From Pseudomonadota bacterium (GTDB lineage: Bacteria > Pseudomonadota > Gammaproteobacteria > Burkholderiales > SG8-39): 7,696 nucleotides of DNA. The DNA lies in assembly GCA_021825225.1 (NCBI GenBank), contig JAKAIH010000117.1:1-7696 (forward strand), in the 5' to 3' direction. This document shows positions 1 through 5,777 of this stretch, piece after piece. How positions within the stretch are numbered: the first letter of the stretch is position 1; every line of letters starts with the position of its first letter. Position numbers and translations under genes: made by a program. The notes below the pieces were generated by a model that did not search any database, was not told the origin of the DNA, and saw nothing but the letters and a program-made list of their open reading frames with translations.

Positions 1-70
1 ACCCTACCGCGTCGAGATCGCGCCGCGTTTGCGCGCGCTGGCGCAGGAGCTCGATTGCATGCCGCATTGA
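1..70 (+). CDS. C-terminal end of an unidentified protein (partial)
   Basis: The only open frame reading into the window here starts its first whole codon at base 2 and ends at the TGA at 68-70. It gives a 22-residue tail, PYRVEIAPRLRALAQELDCM followed by PH. The tail looks helical (LRALAQEL) and uses GC-rich codons like the neighbouring genes, so a real gene end is plausible. It is too short to assign to a family. The gene converges on argA, and the structured region at 104-184 lies between them. Confidence 0.45.
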   Translation, partial: PYRVEIAPRLRALAQELDCMPH

Positions 71-111
71 GGCGGCATCTCGAATGGTGTCCTGTCGCAC
101 CTTACGGCTTG

Positions 112-135
112 GCGCGGACCAGAAGCCGTCCGCGC
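112..135. repeat. Inverted repeat, 8-bp arms (hairpin)
   Basis: GCGCGGAC (112-119) pairs perfectly with GTCCGCGC (128-135) around an 8-nt loop. An alternative 7-bp stem, ACGGCTT (104-110) with AAGCCGT (123-129), uses part of the same sequence, so the two folds exclude each other. The hairpin ends two bases before the 20-bp inverted repeat begins. Mutually exclusive stems can occur in attenuators or protein-binding RNAs, but there is no U-tract and the function is unknown. Confidence 0.6.
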
Positions 136-137
136 GA

Positions 138-184
138 ATCGTCGATTGCGTACGGATAAAAGCGATCCGTACGCAATCGACGAT
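138..184. repeat. Perfect 20-bp inverted repeat, 7-nt spacer
   Basis: The left arm ATCGTCGATTGCGTACGGAT (138-157) is the exact reverse complement of 165-184. The spacer is AAAAGCG (158-164). A perfect 20-bp match is far beyond chance in a region of this size and would make a very stable hairpin in RNA from either strand. It lies between the ends of two convergent genes, where bidirectional terminators or RNA 3'-end stabilisers are common. Neither side carries a T-run, so it is not a textbook intrinsic terminator. A recombination or protein-binding site is the main alternative. Confidence 0.85.
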
Positions 185-290
185 CTCGGATAAAACCCGG
201 CCCTCAGCCGCTCTTGCTCTTATTCATAGCGCGGCGCGCAGGTTCACCCGCCGCGTCCGACGCTGTCGGAGACGCCGTATCTGGCGGCCT

Positions 291-1631
291 CTAGAGTTTC
301 TTCACCAGCACCTTGGAACGCCGCTGCCAGTTGTAGAGCGATTTCTTCGGCTCGGGCAGCGCGCCGATGGCGGCCTCGGCGAAGCCGCGCTCGATGAACC
401 AGTGCGCGGTGCGCGTGGTGAGCACGAACAGCTTCCTGTAGCCGAGCTGGCGCGCTTCGACTTCGCCGTGCTCGAGCAGCTTCTCGCCATAGCCGTGTCC
501 CTGGTATTCGGGCCGTACTGCGAGCGCCGCGAGTTCGGCCGACTTGCCAGCGAGCGGGTAGAGCGCGGCGCAGCCCACGATCAGGCCGTCGTGTTCGATC
601 ACGAAGAAGCTGCGCACCTCGCGCTCGAGCAGTTCGCGCCCGCGGTAAACCAGCGTGCCTTCGGCTTCCAGCGGCTCGATCAGCTGCAGGATGCCGCCGA
701 TGTCGTCGATACTGGCCGGGCGCAGGCGTTCCAGCTTGTCCGCGGTGACCATGCTGCCCGAGCCGCCGTGGGTGAAGAGTTCGAGCAGCAGCGCGCCATC
801 GACCTTGTGCGACACCAGGTGCGCGCGCGCCACGCCGGCGCGCACCGCTTCGACCGCGTGGGTCAGGTACAGGCGCGTGTCCGGGGTGAGATTTTTTCCC
901 TTGGCGAGCAGTTGTTCGGCTTCCTGGGCCGACAGCTCCGGCATCAGCCGGCCGCGCGCATCCTCGACCGGGGCGTCGCTGAGGAACACCAGCTTCGCCG
1001 CGCGCAGCGCCTTGGCGGTGGCGACGGCCACGTCCTCCATCGACAGGTTGAATACTTCGCCGGTGGGCGAATTGCCGACGCTGGAAATGATGACCAGATT
1101 GTCCGCCGCGAGGCAGGATTCGATCGCCGCGGCATCGACCTTGCGCACCGTGCCGGTGTATTGCAGATCGACGCCGTCGAGCACGCCCATGGGCTGCGCG
1201 GTGATGAAATTGCCCGACACGGTGTTGATCGCTGCGCCCGCCATGGGCGAATTGGGCAGCCCCTGCGACAGCAGCGCGTCGAGCTCGACGCGCAGCAGGC
1301 CCGCGGCTTCCTTCACGCACTCGAGCGCGACTGCGTCGGTGATGCGCACGCCGGCGTGATAGCGCGAGCGCGCGCGGCGCAGTTTCAGCTGCGTTTCGAT
1401 CTGCGGGCGCGAGCCGTGCACCAGCACCAGGCGGATGCCGGTGCTGCGCAAGAGATTGATGTCCTGCGTGAGCACGCCGAACTTGCCGTCGGCAACGACT
1501 TCGCCGCCGAAGGCGATGACGAAGGTCTTGCCGCGGAAGGCGTTGAAATAAGGCGCCGCGGAGCGGAACCAGGCGACGAACTGGCTGTGAACGTTGGTCG
1601 ACATGCCGGCAACTGAGGTCGAAAGCGCCAT
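291..1631 (-). CDS. argA: N-acetylglutamate synthase (amino-acid N-acetyltransferase), classical ArgA
   Basis: ArgA transfers acetyl from acetyl-CoA to glutamate, the first step of arginine synthesis, in the cytoplasm. The 446-aa product has the usual length and both domains. An amino-acid-kinase-like domain spans about residues 33-290 (RGKTFVIAFGGE at 33-44, GIRLVLVHGSRPQI at 65-78, VSGNFITAQPMGVLDGVD at 138-155). A GNAT domain spans about 305-446, with the acetyl-CoA loop RPEYQGHGYGEKLL at 373-386 and the family ending FVLTTRTAHWFIERGF at 402-417. In this family arginine inhibits through the kinase-like domain. The start is uncertain: the ATG at 1631 is only 6 bp after the kinase stop, while the ATG at 1604 (MSTNVHSQF) matches typical ArgA N-termini better. 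Neither has a strong ribosome-binding site, which fits translational coupling to the gene upstream. The copper-type regulatory pair directly upstream is an unexpected neighbour. Confidence 0.95.
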   Translation of the reverse strand: MALSTSVAGMSTNVHSQFVAWFRSAAPYFNAFRGKTFVIAFGGEVVADGKFGVLTQDINLLRSTGIRLVLVHGSRPQIETQLKLRRARSRYHAGVRITDAVALECVKEAAGLLRVELDALLSQGLPNSPMAGAAINTVSGNFITAQPMGVLDGVDLQYTGTVRKVDAAAIESCLAADNLVIISSVGNSPTGEVFNLSMEDVAVATAKALRAAKLVFLSDAPVEDARGRLMPELSAQEAEQLLAKGKNLTPDTRLYLTHAVEAVRAGVARAHLVSHKVDGALLLELFTHGGSGSMVTADKLERLRPASIDDIGGILQLIEPLEAEGTLVYRGRELLEREVRSFFVIEHDGLIVGCAALYPLAGKSAELAALAVRPEYQGHGYGEKLLEHGEVEARQLGYRKLFVLTTRTAHWFIERGFAEAAIGALPEPKKSLYNWQRRSKVLVKKL

Positions 1632-1637
1632 TCTATG

Positions 1638-3104
1638 TCACTTGCCGCTGCGTTCCCAATCCTGTTGCGCCGGTGTCGTGTGCGGACCAGCCCGGCGTTC
1701 GGCGCCTGCCGCGGGAAACGCGATGTCGAAGCGGGTCGTTCCGTCGGCGGACGATATCCGGATGCTCCCCTTGTGCGCCTCGACGATCGATTTCGTGATC
1801 GCCAGGCCGAGGCCTGCCCCTTCGCTGTGCGCTTTGTGGCGCGAGGGATCGACCCGGTAGAAGCGGTCGAACAGCCGCGGCAGGTGCTCGGGCGCTATGT
1901 CCTCGCCCGGGTTTTCGACGCGAAGCCCGATTTCTCCGGACGGGCGCTGCTCGATCAGCACTTTTACCGAACCGCCGCGTGGCGTGTGCCGTATCGCGTT
2001 CGAAAGCAGATTGCTCAGCGCGCGGCGCATCATGAGACGGTCGCCTGCAATGCTTCCCGCTCCGGCGAGCGTCAAACCTACGCCGTGTTCCTCCGCGAAC
2101 GCTTCGTAAAAGCCGAATAGATTGCGCACCTCTGTCGTCAGGTCGACCGGTTCGCTACTCGGCACGATCAGCCCGTTGTCCGCCTTCGCCAGGAACAGCA
2201 TGTCGGCAATCATGCGTGCGAGTCGTTCGTACTCCTCCAGGTTCGAGTACAGCACTTCGCGATACTGCTCGGCCGACCGTGCCTTGGACAGCGCCACCTG
2301 CGTTTCGGTCATCAGGTTGCTGATCGGCGTGCGCAGCTCGTGCGCCAGGTCCGAGGAGAAATCCGTGAGGCGCCGGAACGAGCCTTCGAGGCGGGCGAGC
2401 ATGTCGTTGAATGCGATCGCCAGATCGACCAGTTCGGTCGGCACCGATTGCGGCGGCAGGCGCTCGCCCAGGCGGCTGATAGAAATGCCGTGGGTGAGCC
2501 GCGCAAGCTCGTGTACCGGCGCGAGCCCCCGGCGCGCCGCGATCCAGCCGAGCAGCGCGGTCAGCGCAATGCTCGCGCCGATCGCCAGCCACAGACGCCG
2601 GTGGAATGTTTGCATGAACACGCGGTGATGCTCGGTGTTCACCGCGACTGCCACGGTCACCAGCGGCTGCCCGGCGATTCCGGTGACGGCCGTCCCGGCG
2701 ATGCCGCGGTACCCTTGCCCGCCCTGCTCCCATACCACAGGGTGCTCGCGGCCGGAGGCGTCTTCCGTTGTCCCGCGCTCGATCAGGCTGGCCGGAAAAT
2801 CCGCACCCGGAGATTTGAACAGCAAGCTGCGCCCGGCCCCGACCACGGCCACCGACAGGACGTGATGGCCCACCAGAGCGTCGGATAGTTTCTCCGGTAC
2901 GGCCGCCATGCCGGCCGGCGTGTGTACCTTGCCCAGGGTATGGCGTACCAGTTCAAGCTTGCCGCGGAGTTCCTCCAGGTCCAGTTGCTCGAAATGCGCC
3001 TCGACCAGGGTGCCGGCCAGGTAGCCGATCACGATCAGCACGGCCGTCGAGGCCGTGGAGAAGAACAAGGTGAGGCGGAAGGTTATCGACTTGGGTCGCA
3101 TCAT
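1638..3104 (-). CDS. cusS: Heavy-metal sensor histidine kinase, CusS/CopS type
   Basis: This inner-membrane kinase should sense periplasmic Cu(I)/Ag(I) and phosphorylate the regulator encoded just upstream. The 488-aa product has TM1 at about residues 11-32, a periplasmic sensor at 35-170, TM2 at 171-190 and HAMP at 191-242. The H-box is [15 protein letters not shown] with phospho-acceptor His255. The N-box is [13 protein letters not shown] (361-373), followed by VENPG (397-400), LFDRF (411-415) and GAGLGLAI (429-436), the ATP-binding motifs of CusS-like kinases. His37-Phe38 just after TM1 aligns with the HF pair of E. coli CusS, but the Met/His-rich sensor loop I recall from that protein is absent. 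The first of two adjacent ATGs (3104) overlaps the regulator stop as ATGA, so translation is probably coupled; starting at the second loses one residue. Exact metal specificity cannot be read from the sequence. Confidence 0.93.
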   Translation of the reverse strand: MMRPKSITFRLTLFFSTASTAVLIVIGYLAGTLVEAHFEQLDLEELRGKLELVRHTLGKVHTPAGMAAVPEKLSDALVGHHVLSVAVVGAGRSLLFKSPGADFPASLIERGTTEDASGREHPVVWEQGGQGYRGIAGTAVTGIAGQPLVTVAVAVNTEHHRVFMQTFHRRLWLAIGASIALTALLGWIAARRGLAPVHELARLTHGISISRLGERLPPQSVPTELVDLAIAFNDMLARLEGSFRRLTDFSSDLAHELRTPISNLMTETQVALSKARSAEQYREVLYSNLEEYERLARMIADMLFLAKADNGLIVPSSEPVDLTTEVRNLFGFYEAFAEEHGVGLTLAGAGSIAGDRLMMRRALSNLLSNAIRHTPRGGSVKVLIEQRPSGEIGLRVENPGEDIAPEHLPRLFDRFYRVDPSRHKAHSEGAGLGLAITKSIVEAHKGSIRISSADGTTRFDIAFPAAGAERRAGPHTTPAQQDWERSGK

Positions 3105-3784
3105 GCCGGCGCCGGAATTTCGAGCACGTAGCCCATGCCCCTGACGGTGCGTATGAGCTTGGGTTCGAAGCTGTCGTCTATTTTCGCACGCAAACGGCGC
3201 ACCGCGACTTCGATCACGTTGGTATCGCTGTCGAAATTCATGTCCCACACCTGGGAGGCGATCAGCGAGCGCGGCAGCACTTCGCCCTGGCGCCGCAGCA
3301 GCAGTTCGAGCAGCGCGAATTCCTTGGCAGTGAGGTCGATGCGCTTTCCGGCGCGCGTCACACGGCGGCGCAGCAGATCGAGTTCGAGGTCGGCGATCTG
3401 CAACAGTTCGGGCTCGCCGCTGGCCCGTCCGCGGCGCAACAGCGCCCGCACCCGTGCCAGCAGCTCCGAGAACGCGAAGGGCTTGACCAGGTAATCGTCG
3501 GCACCGAATTCCAGCCCCTTCACCCGGTCTTCGACCTGATCGCGCGCGGTCAGGAACAGCACCGGCAGCTGCTTGCCCTGATGTCGGATTTCGCGCAGCA
3601 CCTGCCAGCCGTCCAGTTTCGGCAGCATCACGTCGAGCACCACGAGATCGTAGTCGTCGGTCAGGGCCAGGTGCAGGCCGTCGATGCCGTCGCGCGCCAG
3701 GTCCGCTACGAAGCCGGCCTCGGACAGGCCCTGCTTCAGATAGTCGCCGGTCTTTTGCTCGTCTTCTACGATCAGGATTTTCAT
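3101..3784 (-). CDS. cusR: OmpR-family heavy-metal response regulator, CusR/CopR type
   Basis: This cytoplasmic DNA-binding regulator is the partner of the adjacent kinase. The 227-aa product has a receiver domain at 1-115 with acidic pocket Glu7-Asp8, phosphorylation site Asp51 in [14 protein letters not shown], Thr79 and Lys101. A winged-helix domain covers about 125-222, with [14 protein letters not shown] (151-164), the DNA-recognition segment [18 protein letters not shown] (186-203) and the closing [11 protein letters not shown]. This is the CusR/CopR/PcoR subgroup pattern. The start has a purine-rich GAGGAAG upstream. A CopR-like operator sits 66 bp or more upstream (3850-3865), so the pair is probably autoregulated and also controls the divergent gene at 4019. 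Copper or silver is the likeliest signal; a zinc/cadmium CzcR-like role is less likely. Confidence 0.93.
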   Translation of the reverse strand: MKILIVEDEQKTGDYLKQGLSEAGFVADLARDGIDGLHLALTDDYDLVVLDVMLPKLDGWQVLREIRHQGKQLPVLFLTARDQVEDRVKGLEFGADDYLVKPFAFSELLARVRALLRRGRASGEPELLQIADLELDLLRRRVTRAGKRIDLTAKEFALLELLLRRQGEVLPRSLIASQVWDMNFDSDTNVIEVAVRRLRAKIDDSFEPKLIRTVRGMGYVLEIPAPA

Positions 3785-3808
3785 TGCTCTTCCTCGTGGC
3801 AGTGGTCA

Positions 3809-3825
3809 TGCACACTTATTGTGCA
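3809..3825. repeat. Short inverted repeat in the regulator gene leader
   Basis: TGCACA (3809-3814) and TGTGCA (3820-3825) form a perfect 6-bp inverted repeat around CTTAT. It lies 25-41 bp upstream of the regulator start, between that gene and the putative operator. It could be a leader hairpin or a binding site for another dimeric regulator. The sequence does not decide which. Confidence 0.4.
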
Positions 3826-3849
3826 CGCTGCCGGCCCCAATTTACCAAG

Positions 3850-3876
3850 ATTACAAACATGTAACGTGGCTGTCAG
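3850..3876. promoter_or_regulatory. Putative CopR/CusR operator (cop box) in the divergent promoter region
   Basis: TTACA (3851-3855) and TGTAA (3860-3864) form a perfect inverted repeat with a 4-nt gap. On the minus strand it reads GTTACATGTTTGTAAT. This fits the TnACA-n5-GTAAT form recognised by CopR/CusR-type regulators (E. coli CusR box TGACAAnnTTGTCA; P. aeruginosa CopR motif CTGACA-n5-GTAAT, both from memory). A further half-site, TGTCAG (3871-3876, CTGACA on the minus strand), lies one helical turn away and makes an overlapping CTGACA-n5-GTTAC. The site is placed to control both the leftward regulatory operon and the rightward gene at 4019. Binding by the regulator encoded here is inferred. 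Confidence 0.65.
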
Positions 3877-3880
3877 CTAT

Positions 3881-3909
3881 TTGTAGGGTAGGTGAAAGCA
3901 AAATAGAAA
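3881..3909 (+). promoter_or_regulatory. Possible rightward promoter after the operator
   Basis: TTGTAG (3881-3886) and TAGAAA (3904-3909) are separated by 17 bp and resemble weak -35 and -10 hexamers. They begin five bases after the last operator half-site, a layout suited to activation by a CusR-like regulator. It would give a leader of about 100 nt before the gene at 4019. Both hexamers match poorly, so this is tentative. Confidence 0.3.
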
Positions 3910-3974
3910 CTGTGACATGCGAATATAGGCGGCGGATATCGCGGTTCGTGTTGCAGTTCCGATCTCTATCTAGT

Positions 3975-3993
3975 GAGTCACAAACCGTGATTC
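3975..3993 (+). other. Possible leader hairpin upstream of the first His protein gene
   Basis: GAGTCAC (3975-3981) can pair with GTGATTC (3987-3993) around AAACC; one of the seven pairs is G-U. It ends 13 nt before the AAGGAG ribosome-binding site of the gene at 4019. It could tune translation or be a second operator-like palindrome. There is no further support. Confidence 0.3.
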
Positions 3994-4018
3994 TTGCCAA
4001 CTCTTGAAGGAGATGACC

Positions 4019-4291
4019 ATGAAACTTAAGCCCGCTCTTGCCGCGAGCCTGATCGCAATCGCTGCCGGGATCTCGCTCAACGCCAGTGCCGCAACCGACA
4101 CCCCGGTCGATGCGAAAATGGAAAAGCCAGCCGCCCATATGCAAAAATCGGCCTCCCAGAAGAAAATGAGGCCTCATTCACACGTCGAGGAAAAAACAGG
4201 GGTTGCGCAGAGGGCCCCCGAGGCGATGCCGGACAAAACTAACGCCGCCAAAGACAAAACCAAGCACTTCCATCCTCGGGACGGAAAGTAA
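4019..4291 (+). CDS. Small secreted His-containing protein (paralogue 1), putative periplasmic metal-binding protein
   Basis: I do not recognise a named family. The 90-aa product has a clear Sec signal peptide with likely cleavage after NASA (residue 24), so it is probably periplasmic. The mature part is hydrophilic and low in complexity up to a conserved block from Met50: MRPHSHVEEKTG (50-61), QRAPEA (64-69) and the terminal HFHPRDGK (83-90). There is no Cys. The HSH and HFH pairs and the CopR-like operator upstream suggest copper or silver binding, which is inference. The start is the ATG at 4019, six bases after AAGGAG (4007-4012). An in-frame ATG at 4013 and TTG at 4004 fall on or next to that site and are rejected. 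A paralogue lies at 5241, and a terminator follows at 4307-4331. Confidence 0.85.
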   Translation: MKLKPALAASLIAIAAGISLNASAATDTPVDAKMEKPAAHMQKSASQKKMRPHSHVEEKTGVAQRAPEAMPDKTNAAKDKTKHFHPRDGK

Positions 4292-4306
4292 GCTCTCACC
4301 GAGTAA

Positions 4307-4331
4307 GCCGGGCGGCAGCCCCGCTTTTTTT
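4307..4331 (+). terminator. Intrinsic terminator after the first His protein gene
   Basis: The stem 4307-4313 with 4318-4324 has six G-C pairs and one C-C mismatch around a GGCA loop. Seven T residues follow directly (4325-4331). It begins 15 bp after the stop of the gene at 4019, so that gene is probably transcribed largely on its own, and the DsbA-like gene at 4450 may need its own promoter or read-through. Confidence 0.75.
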
Positions 4332-4449
4332 GCACGGCCCAGTCAACGCGGGATACGTGGCTCCCCGTTCCGTCACGCCAAAGCATAGTCACGTCGGTTC
4401 TTCCCAATTGGTTCGCCGCTCAAACAGACTGCATCATTAAGGTGCCCGA

Positions 4450-5097
4450 ATGAAAAAATCCGTGTTCATTGTTTCCGCAGTTGCGCTGCTGCTCGTCTTT
4501 CTCCTCGGCGCGATGGTCTACAACAACAAAAAGCTCGATCAATCCGCGAAAATGGCCGAGCAGAACCAGGCATTTCTCGCGCGCGAGCGTGCGCCCGGGC
4601 TCGGCCCGGCGGAAGCCAAGGTACATCTGGTCGAATTCTTCGATCCGGCCTGCGGGACTTGCCGCGATTTCTACCCGCTCGTCAAGAATCTGATGAAGGC
4701 AAATGACGGCAAAATCCGGCTATCCCTGCGCTACGCGCCTTTCCACCCCGGATCGGACGATGTGGTGAGGATTCTCGAGGCTGCGCGCAGACAAGGCAAA
4801 TTCTGGGAAACACTCGAGGCGGTCTTCGCCTCGCAGTCTCGCTGGGCGCCAAATCACAGAGCACAGGTTGAACTCCTTTGGCCACAACTGGGAAATCTGG
4901 GCCTGGATATCGAACGGATCCAGCGCGATATGAACGCCCCGGAGATCGAGCGCGTCATTGCGCAAGATCTGGCTGATGCCAAGGCGCTCAATGTCACCAT
5001 GACCCCGGAATACTTCGTAAACGGCCGTCCGCTGCCCAGCTTTGGCTACGAGCAGTTGAAGAGTCTGGTCGACGCCGCTATCGCGAACGCCTATTGA
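4450..5097 (+). CDS. Membrane-anchored DsbA-family thiol-disulfide oxidoreductase
   Basis: The 215-aa protein has one N-terminal membrane segment (about 5-24, uncleaved or signal-like) and then a periplasmic thioredoxin-fold domain. The redox motif is FFDPACGTCRDFYP with Cys68-Gly-Thr-Cys71, and the conserved cis-proline is in VTMTPEYFVNGRPL (Pro186). The helical insert between them (about 98-175) is typical of DsbA-like proteins of the DSBA/Thioredoxin_4 type. It should exchange disulfides in periplasmic clients; oxidase, reductase and isomerase roles cannot be separated from sequence. AAGGTG at 4439-4444 precedes the ATG. It sits between two paralogous His-protein genes that contain no Cys, so they are not its disulfide substrates. 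Its clients may be Cys-containing metal proteins such as the YHS protein at 7279, or it may protect against copper-driven mis-oxidation. Confidence 0.88.
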   Translation: MKKSVFIVSAVALLLVFLLGAMVYNNKKLDQSAKMAEQNQAFLARERAPGLGPAEAKVHLVEFFDPACGTCRDFYPLVKNLMKANDGKIRLSLRYAPFHPGSDDVVRILEAARRQGKFWETLEAVFASQSRWAPNHRAQVELLWPQLGNLGLDIERIQRDMNAPEIERVIAQDLADAKALNVTMTPEYFVNGRPLPSFGYEQLKSLVDAAIANAY

Positions 5098-5108
5098 AAG
5101 ACCTTATC

Positions 5109-5124
5109 CTGACAATAATGTAAT
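5109..5124 (+). promoter_or_regulatory. Putative CopR operator (cop box) upstream of the second His protein gene
   Basis: CTGACAATAATGTAAT exactly fits CTGACA-n5-GTAAT, the motif I recall for CopR of Pseudomonas aeruginosa. It begins 11 bp after the stop of the DsbA-like gene and ends 116 bp before the ATG at 5241. It resembles the site at 3850-3865 but is a separate copy, which supports one regulon covering both paralogues. No convincing -35/-10 pair was found next to it, so the transcription start is unknown. Confidence 0.7.
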
Positions 5125-5240
5125 CGGGCGGTCATGTTGGCAACGGGTGAGGGGGAGCACACTGAGACTGTAGGACAAGCGCGGATAGCCGCCTTGCCGA
5201 CATTGCAGCGGTCCGTACCAACCTGTCTAAGGAGATGATC

Positions 5241-5546
5241 ATGAAACTGAATCGCACCCTCGCCGCGAGCCTGTTCGCTCTGATGGCGGCCATTTCGCTC
5301 AACGCCAGCGCCGCGACGGACGCACCGGCAGATGCCAAGAACGCAGCAGACACTGCCGCTGCCAAGAACGCAGCAAACACTGCGGCCGTCAAGGCAGAAA
5401 ATGCTGCTCACCAGATGAAGATGAGACCTCACTCGCACGTCGAGGAGAAGACCGGGATTGTGCAGAGGGCCCCGGAAGCCGTGCCGGATAGGCCGAACCC
5501 GGCCAGAGATTTTAGCAGACACTTCCATCCGCGGGACGGGAAGTAA
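5241..5546 (+). CDS. Small secreted His-containing protein (paralogue 2), putative periplasmic metal-binding protein
   Basis: The 101-aa product is a paralogue of the protein at 4019. It has a near-identical signal peptide ending in NASA-ATD (cleavage after residue 24), then an Ala/Lys/Asn-rich helical linker (about 32-57), then the same C-terminal block: MRPHSHVEEKTG (61-72), QRAPEA (75-80) and HFHPRDGK (94-101). Aligned by eye, 31 of the last 41 residues are identical to paralogue 1. The linker contains a tandem nine-residue repeat, AKNAADTAA then AKNAANTAA. The start is the ATG at 5241, six bases after TAAGGAG (5228-5234); an in-frame ATG at 5235 overlaps that site. There is no Cys. A metal-binding role is inferred from the His pairs and the cop box at 5109-5124. 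No family name is recognised. Confidence 0.85.
   Translation: MKLNRTLAASLFALMAAISLNASAATDAPADAKNAADTAAAKNAANTAAVKAENAAHQMKMRPHSHVEEKTGIVQRAPEAVPDRPNPARDFSRHFHPRDGK
5334..5387 (+). repeat. Two tandem 27-bp units inside the second His protein gene
   Basis: Units 5334-5360 and 5361-5387 differ at only a few bases and encode AKNAADTAA and AKNAANTAA. A looser third partial copy, VKAENAA, follows. In-frame slippage or unequal crossing-over explains why this paralogue's linker is longer than that of the gene at 4019. The copy number may vary between strains. Confidence 0.8.
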
Positions 5547-5579
5547 GCGTTCGCCGAAAACGCCAGCCGTCTACTCTGA

Positions 5580-5777
5580 CTTCCCGGAACGCAGGGCCAA
5601 TTATGGGGCCTGCCGACTGTCACATGGCGACTCCCGGTCACGCGCGCCATGTTCCCGATTCCGGACTTCATGTACGCGCGTCTTGGGCGGCGTGAACAGC
5701 GGGATGCACGCATGCGACTCGGCGATGCTTACAACCGCTACGAGTCGAATATGTCGCAAAAGCATTATGCGCGGTAG
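5580..5777 (+). pseudogene. C-terminal remnant of an isoprenylcysteine/phospholipid methyltransferase-family protein
   Basis: An open stretch of 65 codons, entered from a stop at 5577 and ending in TAG at 5775, has no upstream domain. Its translation carries RAMFPIPDFMYARLGRREQ and then RLGDAYNRY. This resembles the last transmembrane segment and the tail (MFP...YVRLARREE...FGDAYRRY) of ICMT-like bacterial methyltransferases, which often accompany metal-resistance genes. The first two thirds of such a protein, including most membrane helices, are missing, and the ATG at 5649 has no clear ribosome-binding site. It therefore looks like a decayed 3' fragment left after a deletion. Recognition is from memory of the family pattern; chance resemblance is possible. 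Confidence 0.5.

Larger units (their letters stand above)
71..290. other. Convergent intergenic region with several inverted repeats
   Basis: This stretch separates two converging genes and I see no credible gene in it. It holds a hairpin at 112-135, a perfect 20-bp inverted repeat at 138-184, and a further 6-bp inverted repeat, TCCGAC-GCT-GTCGGA, at 256-270 just past the argA stop. The 9-mer CGGATAAAA occurs at 153-161, across the inner end of the left 20-bp arm, and again at 187-195. None of the hairpins is followed by a T-run on either strand. A role in ending or insulating the two converging transcripts is likely but inferred. Confidence 0.6.

Noticed and set aside
138..184. Intrinsic terminator call for the 20-bp inverted repeat
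   Set aside because: No T-run follows the stem on either strand, so it is listed as a repeat with unknown function.
655..1359. Second long plus-strand frame (234 codons)
   Set aside because: It lies fully inside argA on the other strand and has no family signature or ribosome-binding site.
84..1616. Long plus-strand open frame of 510 codons
   Set aside because: It is antisense to argA over almost its whole length, has no recognisable domain, and is rich in Arg, Ala, His and Gln as expected for the reverse of a high-GC gene.
1638..3815. A single 725-codon minus-strand frame as one gene
   Set aside because: Only the part from 3104 down is the kinase. The upstream part is the out-of-frame shadow of the response regulator, and the ATGA overlap marks the true kinase start.
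4004..4018. Upstream TTG or ATG (4013) starts for the first His protein
   Set aside because: They overlap or abut the AAGGAG ribosome-binding site. The ATG at 4019 has ideal spacing and begins a standard signal peptide, as in the paralogue.
5547..5563. Hairpin GCGTT-n7-AACGC after the second His protein as a terminator
   Set aside because: The stem is only 5 bp and no T-run follows.
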